A stretch of 29,606 bases of DNA from a virus. The notes beneath the pieces are model-generated. The model saw only the letters and a list, made by a program, of their open reading frames with translations, ran no database searches and was not told the origin of the DNA. The stretch spans positions 1 to 29,606 of IMG/VR virus record IMGVR_UViG_3300039191_000376; one strand, given 5' to 3'. The position numbers and the translations under genes are program-made. How positions within the stretch are numbered: position 1 is the first letter of the stretch; each line of letters starts with the position of its first letter. This document shows positions 12,398-20,360 of the stretch, piece by piece.

Positions 12398-14737
12398 CTA
12401 TTCATTATAACTAGTCAATACCAGATCATCATGCAATGACTGCACAAGCGTTGTGGTGCTCATACCGGTATCAAGTTGCAAAGTCAAATCAGTGATTATA
12501 AAATTCTTAATTCCTTTGATATCAAATCGCTTTAAGGACCAAGGATCTAGCAAACCAAAAACACTGCTGTCTATTTTAACCAATACTGCAGGAGTAGTAT
12601 CATGTACCATTTGAGCACGCACCTCTGCATATCTCGCTCCTTCATACTCCACTGGTGCATCTACCCTGCTCCACAATTCTCTGAATATTCTAGGCACTGG
12701 CACTGGTGGCACTAATGCATAAATAAAAAGTTGATCTTTTATAAGTGTGCCGAATACTGTATAATACAGGAACGCGGTACCATCCACAAATTCTAGATAT
12801 ACATAGAACTTACCTTGACCACTTCTAAACATTTGAAAGTTAAAGGCGCCTTGATAGATGCTAGGATATACGGTCTTTATTTCTTCATAAGTAGTACTGC
12901 CATTTTTAATACCATAGATGGTGTCTCCATTAGTAATAGCATCCTGCAGTGCTGTATAAGTGGCACTACTTACTTCTATATAATCAATCGCATTGTAAGG
13001 TGGCACCCAGCCATCAAATAATGCTGTCTTTGCAAGTGCCTGGTACTCGGTGTAGTTTTCATTGTTAGTATCTACACTATTCAAAGTAAAGTGACTATCA
13101 CTCAAGTCATTTACATTATCACCATGAGTCAGATCAATATCATATTGAGTGGTCCAGTCTATATTCCTAGTCACATCTGTAACCTGCTCCTCATCTGCAG
13201 TGTACTTGATACTCAATTGTGAGCATCCTACTGCATAGGCTTTAATATTATTTTGCGGATTCCCTAGTGCATATATGCGCACTTGTAAAAGGCCGCCCGG
13301 TGTAGGCAATTGCATTTCCTTAAGAGATAACTTGCCCACTATACGCTTAGGATCTTCTGCATCATTTACTGCAGTACCTTCATAGCTTATCTCTAATAGA
13401 TATCCTTCTCTATCTACATACCCTGGTAAGTTGCTTATCATGGTCACACCATCATAAAGGATCTCATAGTTAAAATTCTGATTCCCATAGTCAGCTTCAT
13501 CTAGTGCTGGAAATGGTCCTGAGTTATCTATAAAATTAAATATTCCCACCATGGTAATATCTACATCGATAAAATCAGGATCGCTTTTTAAATAAATAGG
13601 CTCTTGCAACTCCATATAATATCCAGCATTATCTACTGGAGTAATGGAGTAATATTCTAGTGCAACAAATTCACCGCTGCTTATAATATTAGAACGCCTA
13701 TCAGCTTCTGCAACACCTATTGCTGCATTGCTCCCTATATAATTCCCATAGCTTAATGGCAGTCTCCTTCTTCCTAATACTTCACGACCTACTTGCAGTC
13801 CAGCGGCACTAGTTACCCAATGCACTACAGGTGGTGGATTTTGCCACTGTGCAAGATCTTCATAAGGCTGGCTTATAATGTCCTCTGGCAGTACATCTTC
13901 TCGCTCATCCACATCCCACTCAGCTGTTACTAATTGGAATGGTGGTAATAGGCTTATTTGTGGAGTGGCCTCTAGTTGTATGGTCACAGGCTCGATAAGC
14001 ATATCCACTCTACCATCTGGCTCACCAGCCGCACTGTATTTATAATAGTTGATACTAGGTGTCACGCCATCAGGTAACCTGTAGCGGTTGTGACCTGTTA
14101 TGTACCATTGATCTTGATAGACAAATAGAGAGCAGCCTAGTGTCTCCAGTAGTGCATCTATTATCTTATAACAGTCATCCAGCTTATCGCTGTTGCTCTT
14201 ATAAGTAGCCATATCTATATAGATCTTATTCCAGTCATCTTCTATATCTGGACTGTCATTTTTTAAGGATGGTGCAAATAGTATAGGCAGGTTTAAATTA
14301 GTTAATGCCAGGCATCTTTGCAGCACAGTGATCACACTATGCCTCTGGCTATAAAAGGCAGTAGGTAAGTATTTCCCCTTAAGCCTAGCAAGTCCATCTG
14401 TAGCCGTAAAATTTACATAGAGCAGCTTATGCTCATAAGGTTCTTCATATTGCTCAGGCAGTATAAAACCTCTCCAGATAACAAGGTCACTCTCATTAGT
14501 AAGAATCACCTCATAATTAGTCTCATTACCGGTAAACAAATGCTGGAATGCAAGATCACTTGCATCATTTACTTCCATAGAGAAATTCAACTCACTAGCC
14601 ATCATGTACTGGCCGCGATCATCACTACCATTATACTTTAACTGTAGCGATCCACGCTCTGCAAACTCCTCATTAATAGGCATGCTATTCTCTTGAGAGT
14701 TGACTATGGACAGTGTTAAGGATTGAGCTGGTATCAT
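12398..14737 (-). CDS. Tail tip / tail-associated hub protein
   Basis: 779 aa. It follows the tape measure with a 4-base overlap, the usual position of distal-tail and tail-associated proteins. The first 130 residues (MIPAQSLTLSIVNSQEN, a middle with FTGNETNYEVILTNESDLVIWRGFILPEQYEEPYEHKLLYVNFTATDGLA) fit a hub-like beta domain common in Bacteroidota siphophages. The later parts are beta-rich and probably form further tip domains. No peptidase or lysozyme motif is apparent. It probably closes the tail tube and carries the fibres. Family assignment is by context and pattern. Confidence 0.78.
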   Translation of the reverse strand: MIPAQSLTLSIVNSQENSMPINEEFAERGSLQLKYNGSDDRGQYMMASELNFSMEVNDASDLAFQHLFTGNETNYEVILTNESDLVIWRGFILPEQYEEPYEHKLLYVNFTATDGLARLKGKYLPTAFYSQRHSVITVLQRCLALTNLNLPILFAPSLKNDSPDIEDDWNKIYIDMATYKSNSDKLDDCYKIIDALLETLGCSLFVYQDQWYITGHNRYRLPDGVTPSINYYKYSAAGEPDGRVDMLIEPVTIQLEATPQISLLPPFQLVTAEWDVDEREDVLPEDIISQPYEDLAQWQNPPPVVHWVTSAAGLQVGREVLGRRRLPLSYGNYIGSNAAIGVAEADRRSNIISSGEFVALEYYSITPVDNAGYYMELQEPIYLKSDPDFIDVDITMVGIFNFIDNSGPFPALDEADYGNQNFNYEILYDGVTMISNLPGYVDREGYLLEISYEGTAVNDAEDPKRIVGKLSLKEMQLPTPGGLLQVRIYALGNPQNNIKAYAVGCSQLSIKYTADEEQVTDVTRNIDWTTQYDIDLTHGDNVNDLSDSHFTLNSVDTNNENYTEYQALAKTALFDGWVPPYNAIDYIEVSSATYTALQDAITNGDTIYGIKNGSTTYEEIKTVYPSIYQGAFNFQMFRSGQGKFYVYLEFVDGTAFLYYTVFGTLIKDQLFIYALVPPVPVPRIFRELWSRVDAPVEYEGARYAEVRAQMVHDTTPAVLVKIDSSVFGLLDPWSLKRFDIKGIKNFIITDLTLQLDTGMSTTTLVQSLHDDLVLTSYNE

Positions 14738-17076
14738 GTGGTCCTGGTGTCTCTTTTTTCTTGACGTCTTATCACTCTGACAAGATCATTACCACGCAAT
14801 ACAAATTCTCCTTCTATTACAGAAGTGCCACCACCGGTATCATTAAGCATGGCTTTTAATTTAGAAAGCGGTGCAATAACTTCTGGATTATTTTTTGCTC
14901 CAGCATATTCTCCTACCAGTGCATTCACTGGACCAGATACTATACCACCATTTGCAAATGGAGTGGCACCGCCACCTGCTCCAGAACCGATTCCAGCAAC
15001 TACAGATTTTATAATTGTACCTAAAGCAATTAATGCAACACCTGCAATTATACTTGGTGTTCCCACAAATGCTGCTAAAGATTTTTGCATAGCTTCTACA
15101 GTAGTACCTAATCCTATTGCAGCTTTTCCTAATGATACCAATACGTTACCTATAACAGTACTCATTAATTGAAACAAGCCTTGTAAAAAGTTACCGCCTT
15201 GAGCAGTATTTGCTATCAACTGACCAAATCCACTTGCGAAACTCTCAACAACATTTTCCATGATAGGGGTGATTGCTTCTTGAAATTCAAAAGCTCTCTC
15301 TTTCATTCTCAATAGATCTTCGTCAAACTGATCTACTGCCTCTGGCGGTATCAATTGAACGTCTGCACCTGGTTTAAATTCTGGAGCTTGAATCTGTATT
15401 CCAGTTACATTGAATTTTTTTGCTGTAGTTTCTAAATCCTCTACTGACTGAGTAACTTCTTCAACTTTTGGAGCTACAGGCTTAAGTGATTCTACTACAC
15501 CTTGATTACTGCTTATAAACTTAAGCAATTGATCTTGTAGCTTTTTAAGCTCACTAGTCTCTTTTGCAGCGTTGTCACTAATTACTTTTGCTCTTTTTCC
15601 TAAAGAACCGGTTAAAAAATCCAGAGCTACTCCACTAGTAGGATCTTGTCCAGATACTACCCTATCATAAGCTCCTGTAAACACTTTGGCAAGACCACTT
15701 CCGGCACTTGCATAAGTGTCTGTAAGTGTAGGCTGGATATTATCGGCTTGCTTAAGCTGTACATCTAAAAGTCTTTTTTGTACATCCACCAGCTTTTCTT
15801 CTGCAGCTTGTACTTTTGCTTTTTGAAGTAAGGCCTGTGTGAGCTTTTTTGTGGCTGTTGTTATGTCGTTAGTAGTGGATTTTTCAATACTTAAGTTCTT
15901 AAAATAAGCAGGATATTGTTCTTGTAACTTCTTTAAAGCTGTGGAGCGTTCTTCTTTACTTACTTTTTCATTGATTGCTGTTAAAACTAACTTGTCAATA
16001 GCAACTTTTTCTTTTGCAATGTTACCAGTTGCCGCTTTTGTAATATCATTGAACTCCATTGCAGCATCTGTGTACTCTCTAAAAACACCACTGGCTGCAG
16101 CAATAGCCACACTTAATGCAGTAATCGCTATGACTGCAAGTCCTATAGGATTAGAAGCAATCACTAAGGATAAGGCCTTAAAAGCCGCTATCAGTCCAGG
16201 GATTACTGTCGTAGCTAGAAGTCCTATTGCTATTAATAAAGGACCTATAGCTGCAAGAAGTGCTGCCACAATAACAATGATTCTTTTTGTGCTATTATCC
16301 AGATCTTTAAACCTATCAACTACACCTTTGATGTAATCGATAAATGGGATTAATGCCTCAGTTATAATTTTACCAAAATCCTCAGTCAGATCTCCTATAG
16401 AATTAGACAATTGTTTGAATGGTCCTAGTCCAGCCTTTGCAGCTGCCTCTGCAGCACCACCATATTGCTTTTCTAATTCATCTAATATGATAGTCTGTGC
16501 CTCTGCAAGTCTGCCACTTTTTGTGAGTGCGCTTATTACTTTCTTTTGATCTGTACTAAACTGAATACCAGATCTAGATAATGCACTCAAGTTTGCCACA
16601 GGATCATTAAGCGCTTTACCTAATTGAATAGAAGCACTTTTTAAATCTCCATCAAGACGAGTTGCAAGATCCAGAGCAGCTAATTGCGTGCGATCAAATT
16701 GATTGCCTGCAATATTTGTGAATGTTAGTAATTGAGCAGTGACATCTTTTAGAATTTCTTCATCACCAAATAAAGAATTGCCTTGTAGTGAACTTGCTAA
16801 CTTTTGAAGTTCTTCACTTGTTTTGCCAGCTGTGCCACCTGTAGATTTAAGACCAGCCTCTACTTGTGCAATGGCTTTTGCTTGCTTGTCAAATGCTATA
16901 ACACTGGCTGCACCTAATGCTATGATGGGAGCTGTAAGTCCTACACTAAGATTTTTACCTACCTTAGTCATCTTCTTACCTACCTTCTCCACTTGCCTAG
17001 TGGCATTTTGCATCTGGGTAGAAAACTGCTTTAAATCAGCAGCGAATTTTACATTAATTTGTGCTAAACTGGCCAT
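14734..17076 (-). CDS. Tail tape measure protein
   Basis: 780 aa. The N-terminus (MASLAQINVKFAADLKQFSTQMQNATRQVEKVGKKMTKVGKNL, helical and Ala/Lys/Gln-rich) is typical. Long amphipathic helices follow, with hydrophobic segments near 270-330 (IIVIVAALLAAIGPLLIAIGLLATTVIPG) and 630-710, and a C-terminal GNDLVRVIRRQEKR basic tail. It sets tail length and may help DNA entry. At about 0.15 nm per residue the tail would be near 115-120 nm. It lies right after the frameshifted chaperones, the invariant order in long-tailed phages. Confidence 0.95.
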   Translation of the reverse strand: MASLAQINVKFAADLKQFSTQMQNATRQVEKVGKKMTKVGKNLSVGLTAPIIALGAASVIAFDKQAKAIAQVEAGLKSTGGTAGKTSEELQKLASSLQGNSLFGDEEILKDVTAQLLTFTNIAGNQFDRTQLAALDLATRLDGDLKSASIQLGKALNDPVANLSALSRSGIQFSTDQKKVISALTKSGRLAEAQTIILDELEKQYGGAAEAAAKAGLGPFKQLSNSIGDLTEDFGKIITEALIPFIDYIKGVVDRFKDLDNSTKRIIVIVAALLAAIGPLLIAIGLLATTVIPGLIAAFKALSLVIASNPIGLAVIAITALSVAIAAASGVFREYTDAAMEFNDITKAATGNIAKEKVAIDKLVLTAINEKVSKEERSTALKKLQEQYPAYFKNLSIEKSTTNDITTATKKLTQALLQKAKVQAAEEKLVDVQKRLLDVQLKQADNIQPTLTDTYASAGSGLAKVFTGAYDRVVSGQDPTSGVALDFLTGSLGKRAKVISDNAAKETSELKKLQDQLLKFISSNQGVVESLKPVAPKVEEVTQSVEDLETTAKKFNVTGIQIQAPEFKPGADVQLIPPEAVDQFDEDLLRMKERAFEFQEAITPIMENVVESFASGFGQLIANTAQGGNFLQGLFQLMSTVIGNVLVSLGKAAIGLGTTVEAMQKSLAAFVGTPSIIAGVALIALGTIIKSVVAGIGSGAGGGATPFANGGIVSGPVNALVGEYAGAKNNPEVIAPLSKLKAMLNDTGGGTSVIEGEFVLRGNDLVRVIRRQEKRDTRTT

Positions 17077-17079
17077 GAC

Positions 17080-17457
17080 TTATATTGTTTTCATAGGACC
17101 TACTTTGTCCCAAAGTTTTATTGCTTCTTCATTTTGCTGCTCCAGATCTTGCTCTGGTTCCTGCTGTTTTTTTTCATCCCAAGGAAATTGGAAGATGTCG
17201 GCAAGCTTTAATTTACCGTATTTTTTTGCATCGTGGTGCGGTAAGATGCTGTACATAGCCAGCAATCTTGTTTGCTCCATTGTTGCTTTATGATTCTCGC
17301 TTTCGCGAAAGCGTACTCCTTTTAAATAGTTCAAAAACTGTCGAGGAGTGTGCTCATAAAAGAGATGCAGTGGCAAGGCTATCTCACCACATATCTCCTC
17401 TAGTTTATCCCAGGTTAGCGTTTCTTCTTTGGTGGAGCTTTCTTCACTGGAATCTTC
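17080..17457 (-). CDS. Tail assembly chaperone extension (T part of G-T), made by -1 frameshift
   Basis: As a separate frame it begins only with TTG at 17376, with no good start. It is open back to 17457, where it meets an A AAA AAG slippery site in the preceding gene. Read from there it gives KKEDSSEESSTKEETLTWD and then LPLHLFYEHTPRQFLNYLKG, so a 240-aa fusion G-T would be produced. The second part is helical, with FYEHTPRQFLNYLKG near its front, which resembles the T domain that contacts the tape measure. A copy of the palindrome at 17298-17313 is translated inside it (FRESEN). The frameshift is established for this position in many long-tailed phages. Here it is deduced from the sequence. 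Confidence 0.82.
   Translation of the reverse strand, partial: EDSSEESSTKEETLTWDKLEEICGEIALPLHLFYEHTPRQFLNYLKGVRFRESENHKATMEQTRLLAMYSILPHHDAKKYGKLKLADIFQFPWDEKKQQEPEQDLEQQNEEAIKLWDKVGPMKTI
17298..17313. repeat. CGCTTTCGCGAAAGCG palindrome inside a coding sequence
   Basis: Perfect copy within the chaperone extension, translated without breaking the frame (residues RFRESEN). Confidence 0.85.
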
Positions 17458-17801
17458 TTTTTTTTTGCAGGCTCATTATTAGGCAGTGATGCAGCAAATT
17501 CTTGCATGATCAAAGCCATCTTATCTGGCGCGTGCATTAAGGCATTAACAACATCATCTGTTGTAAGATCCACATCACTATCTTGTGATCTGATTCCTGC
17601 AAGAGTGATCTCGCCTAGCATGTCCATCGACTCGAAGCCGAGCTTCCCATTTACGAGATCGCCCAGCTTGCCGAGACGTGAAAACACTTCTTGAAGATCA
17701 TCACATTCCCAAGTCTTACCTAATATCCTTAAGGCTCCATATCCAAATGCTACTGGATAACTGCCTTCTTTAATCACTATTTTCATCGTCCCGGATTCCA
17801 T
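17415..17801 (-). CDS. Tail assembly chaperone (G part)
   Basis: 128 aa (or 123 from a second ATG at 17786). It lies between the major tail protein and the tape measure. Helical and acidic centre (DDLQEVFSRLGKLGDLV; LTTDDVVNALMHAPDKMALIMQEF), ending in a Lys-rich tail AKKKKIPVKKAPPKKKR. The basic end is the translation of the slippery run: in the -1 frame the same bases encode acidic residues (EDSSEESS), so the two products have very different linkers. It binds the tape measure during tail assembly (family knowledge). Confidence 0.85.
   Translation of the reverse strand: MESGTMKIVIKEGSYPVAFGYGALRILGKTWECDDLQEVFSRLGKLGDLVNGKLGFESMDMLGEITLAGIRSQDSDVDLTTDDVVNALMHAPDKMALIMQEFAASLPNNEPAKKKKIPVKKAPPKKKR
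17457..17466 (-). other. Programmed -1 frameshift site, A AAA AAG
   Basis: On the minus strand nine A then G: GCA AAA AAA AAG in the zero frame. It contains the heptamer A AAA AAG (17463-17457), the strongest E. coli -1 slippery sequence, 40 bases before the zero-frame stop. The -1 frame is then open for 126 codons to 17080. Confidence 0.85.
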
Positions 17802-17806
17802 AGTGA

Positions 17807-18229
17807 TTAGGCTATTGTTGTTTTCTCAATCACTCCACTACCAGTAACTGCATAAGTAGATGTGGCATCTTCTTCATTAGGAAGTGAGATTTCTAGAGCG
17901 GTCAAGATGCACTTACCACTATACTTGAAAAGACCAGTAGTGTCTTTAGGAACAAATTCCCAATCAATCAAGGTGTCAGTGTCATCATTGTAGATTTCAA
18001 AAAGACCTGCAAAGGCTTCTGAATCTGTGACACCAGGTGGTAATTCTAGAACTCCCAACTGCTCACCACTTGCGCTCCAGGACTTGATCCCTTTTGCCAC
18101 CTCAGTGCCGTTAGTGTCTTTTGTTGCACGCTCCTTGAGAGCCCTTGCCAATGATAGCGAGGAACTTGTGCTGTGAAAAATTGTTTTGCCATCGAGGGTG
18201 AACCTCGCGCTTCCGGATATAACAGACAT
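17807..18229 (-). CDS. Major tail tube protein
   Basis: 140 aa. It fits the TP901-1/phi13-type major tail protein: MSVISGSARFTLDGKTI start, then SLSLARALKERATKDTNGTEVAKG, SWSASGEQLG, a middle LFEIYNDDTDTLIDWEFVPKD and a strand-rich end SGKCILTALEISLPNEEDATSTYAVTGSG. This subunit stacks as hexamer rings around the tape measure to form the tail tube. It is followed by the chaperone genes after a five-base gap, which matches the standard order. Confidence 0.9.
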   Translation of the reverse strand: MSVISGSARFTLDGKTIFHSTSSSLSLARALKERATKDTNGTEVAKGIKSWSASGEQLGVLELPPGVTDSEAFAGLFEIYNDDTDTLIDWEFVPKDTTGLFKYSGKCILTALEISLPNEEDATSTYAVTGSGVIEKTTIA

Positions 18230-18231
18230 AA

Positions 18232-18594
18232 TTAACTTATTTTAAAATTATAATTGGTAGTCACCACGCAGCTGTCCATCTCGTTTACAAAAGAGGAATC
18301 GCTGCCAGCGAATCTAAATGTGTCTTGATTTTTTTCAAAGTACTCCTGCAGCAAATCTGCTCCTTGAGTAACTTGATCGTAATTTTTTCCAACGATATCA
18401 AAGGATATGTTATAGGCTCGCAGCCTGTCCTTTGTTGGTTTACTTAGTTGGGAAAGCGTATAATTACAAAAAGGCTGCACCGCTTTTGCATCTCCTACCA
18501 GCGGGAAAAAAGCTGTAAAGAAACCATTAACTGCTGTAGTAGCATTCATTGCTACCAGCACTCCATGTACATATTCACTATCCTGTTTAAGCAT
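18232..18594 (-). CDS. Tail completion / terminator protein
   Basis: 120 aa. Helix-strand pattern with TLSQLSKPTKDRLRAYNISFDIVGKNYDQVTQGADLLQEYF near residues 46-86, like DUF3168-type proteins (tail terminators, gpU-like) that cap the tube at the head-proximal end. It sits two bases before the major tail protein and overlaps the gp10-like gene by 8 bases, the expected place in HK97-type maps. The family is not read with full certainty from sequence alone. Confidence 0.75.
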   Translation of the reverse strand: MLKQDSEYVHGVLVAMNATTAVNGFFTAFFPLVGDAKAVQPFCNYTLSQLSKPTKDRLRAYNISFDIVGKNYDQVTQGADLLQEYFEKNQDTFRFAGSDSSFVNEMDSCVVTTNYNFKIS

Positions 18595-19054
18595 TGCTTA
18601 ATTTATTTATTTGTTTTTGCAGGTATTTTGCGACTCCTTTTTCTGCATCTGCAGTTACCTGACCTCTAGTTTTTGAATAAGCTCTAGTCATAAATTGATT
18701 AGGCTTGATTCCATTCTTTGTACCACCATGTACAAATGCGGCATAAAAGCCCATATTCTTTCCCTTTACTCGAGGTCCTACATAAATGGTAGGTATGCTT
18801 TTACTTTTACCTGTTATGTTCCCTATACTTTTTCTAAGATTACCAGGATTTATAATCATTCTGGTTCTTCTACCACTTATGAGGTGCGGTTTTTTTGAAA
18901 CTGGTGCCTCACTACGTGCAGCATTTACTGTGGCTTTACTTACCTGTCTTAAAACTTTAAGAATTTCATTGCGTTTTAATCGATCATTTCTTAACCTTTT
19001 TAATTGCTGGCTCAATTCTTTAAAGCCTGTTATTTCTGTCAGATTCTTACTCAT
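18587..19054 (-). CDS. HK97 gp10-like tail completion protein
   Basis: 155 aa. Basic and helical start (GFKELSQQLKRLRNDRLKRNEILKVLRQVSKATVNAARSEAPVSKKPHLISGRRTRM), then GNLRKSIGNI, TIYVGPRVKGKNMGFYAAFVHGGTKNG and a C-terminal region FMTRAYSKTRGQV. The order NLRxSI ... VGPRxxxxGFYAxFVHxGT is the signature of the HK97-gp10_like family, which sits at the head-tail junction and is needed for tail completion. Neighbours on both sides agree. Confidence 0.9.
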   Translation of the reverse strand: MSKNLTEITGFKELSQQLKRLRNDRLKRNEILKVLRQVSKATVNAARSEAPVSKKPHLISGRRTRMIINPGNLRKSIGNITGKSKSIPTIYVGPRVKGKNMGFYAAFVHGGTKNGIKPNQFMTRAYSKTRGQVTADAEKGVAKYLQKQINKLSNA

Positions 19055-19376
19055 AAACAGTTGCCGTTAACTTTAGAAATTTATTTCTATCCATCTCTGC
19101 CGTGTGGTACACTCTATAATTCACACCGTTATCTGTAATGGTTAACTCATTTCTTTGCGCCCATACATCTTTGCGGTATCTTATCAAGTACTCTCGAGTG
19201 TTGGTGTGCAACAGTTTTTCTTCTTGCTCCATTGTGCCACTCTTATCCATGTACTTAGCACTTACCACACCTATTTCCACCAGGACATTATTAACCGCAC
19301 CAGTGCTACTAGTAGTCTCATCATTATAACTGAGTGTTATCCTGCGGTTAAATTGGCCTATAAATGTGCGTTCCAT
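19047..19376 (-). CDS. Head-tail adaptor (SPP1 gp16-like stopper)
   Basis: 109 aa. The small beta-barrel pattern FNRRITLSYNDETTSSTGAVNNVLVEIGVVSAKYMDKSG, then EYLIRYRKDVWAQRNELTITDNGVNYRVYHTAEMDRNKFLKLTATVYE, fits the phage head-tail joining family (Phage_H_T_join). It seals the portal channel and docks the tail. It overlaps the gp10-like gene by 8 bases and follows the gp6-like connector closely. Confidence 0.88.
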   Translation of the reverse strand: MERTFIGQFNRRITLSYNDETTSSTGAVNNVLVEIGVVSAKYMDKSGTMEQEEKLLHTNTREYLIRYRKDVWAQRNELTITDNGVNYRVYHTAEMDRNKFLKLTATVYE

Positions 19377-19378
19377 TT

Positions 19379-19927
19379 TTAATATTTATAAGGTCTTAAT
19401 TTTATGTTTACAGATCTATCTGTGCCTGGCATAGGCTTATCTTCCCGATAGGTATCTGAATCTGAGATGAGCAATTTAACGGCTTGCTTTACATCTTTGG
19501 GCACCGTAGGCGTTCCTACTGCTGCGGTAATTACTACAGCGGCTGGCTGATCCTTTTCGATTTCTGGAAGATTTACTTTTATGGTCACATGTACGTCATG
19601 AGTTTCTTGGTAAGCAAATAGTACATAATCACTTTCTGGTAAGGTTTGCTCTTGACCTGCAGTATCTTTGTACTTTATGCTAGTAATAGAGTTGACTGGC
19701 CATACCGGTAAGGTCATCTTCTTTTCAAATTTCTCGTAAGAAGCTACCATTACTCTACTACCAAAAACAACTGCACACATATTTTCCACTTGATCAATAG
19801 CACTACCTCGATAATCTTCTATCAGATCATTATCAAAGTCTTGATCTGCATCTATACGCAATTGCTTCTTTGCCATTGCTATGGTGCAATAACTGTCTGC
19901 TACTAGTGGTGTGATGGTGTAGTTCAT
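19379..19927 (-). CDS. Head-tail connector, gp6/gp15-like
   Basis: 182 aa. Helical adaptor fold with AMAKKQLRIDADQDFDNDLIEDYRGSAIDQVENMC at about 18-52, the LRID..DFD.L...IxxA pattern of HK97 gp6/SPP1 gp15-like DNA-packaging adaptors. A longer-than-usual strand insert is in the middle (KYKDTAGQEQTLPES...). The helical VPKDVKQAVKLLISDSDTYRE end completes the domain. A ring of 12 would sit under the portal. Position between the capsid and stopper genes agrees. Confidence 0.85.
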   Translation of the reverse strand: MNYTITPLVADSYCTIAMAKKQLRIDADQDFDNDLIEDYRGSAIDQVENMCAVVFGSRVMVASYEKFEKKMTLPVWPVNSITSIKYKDTAGQEQTLPESDYVLFAYQETHDVHVTIKVNLPEIEKDQPAAVVITAAVGTPTVPKDVKQAVKLLISDSDTYREDKPMPGTDRSVNIKLRPYKY

Positions 19928-19937
19928 GATGCTGGTT

Positions 19938-20279
19938 TTAATCTTCGTTTTTGATTCCTAGTTTCTTTTGTAGGCTAGAAATTGTATCACCTTCACTGAC
20001 AAGGCTTGCAAATTTTAAAACAACCAATTCATATGCTTGCTTTGTTTCCATTTCTACTTCTTGACCTACTTTATAAGGCAAGTTGAACTTGCCGCAAATT
20101 GGTTCTTCAATCTTGACTAGAGTTTTATCCTGGTTGGAATAAGCTGCTTTTTTATCTTTAGCAACTTTTGCATTTTCCTTTGATGTTGCTACTTGAGCAG
20201 CCATTGCAGTAGGAATTTTATTTTTTAACAGAACTACCTTCTTCTTGGCAGCTGCTGTAGTTGTATTTTTATTTGCCAT
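19938..20279 (-). CDS. Small Lys/Ala-rich structural-region protein
   Basis: 113 aa from the ATG at 20279 (MANKNTTTAAAKKK). The frame is open to 20318, but that start lies inside a strong hairpin (20308-20342). The first 55 residues are Ala/Lys-rich and basic, like an unfolded tail. The last 60 form a small domain (CGKFNLPYKVGQEVEMETKQAYELVVLKFASLV). Directly after the major capsid gene it could be a head decoration, a capsid-DNA binding or a neck protein. No family recognised. Confidence 0.7.
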   Translation of the reverse strand: MANKNTTTAAAKKKVVLLKNKIPTAMAAQVATSKENAKVAKDKKAAYSNQDKTLVKIEEPICGKFNLPYKVGQEVEMETKQAYELVVLKFASLVSEGDTISSLQKKLGIKNED

Positions 20280-20307
20280 TGTTATAGTTTTAAGTATGAT
20301 TGATTGT

Positions 20308-20342
20308 GGTAAGGACATGCACAGTCATGAGATGTCCTTACC
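20308..20342 (-). other. Perfect 11-bp stem-loop after the capsid gene
   Basis: GGTAAGGACAT - 13 bases - ATGTCCTTACC, between the capsid stop (20361) and the next start (20279). There is no T-run on the minus strand, so it is more likely an mRNA stability or processing element, or an attenuator that limits downstream expression, than a full terminator (inference). Confidence 0.72.
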
Positions 20343-20360
20343 TAACCAACCAAATAAATA

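Noticed and set aside
14825-17293. Several rightward ORFs of 115-156 aa
   Set aside because: Shadows of the tape measure and chaperone genes on the opposite strand.
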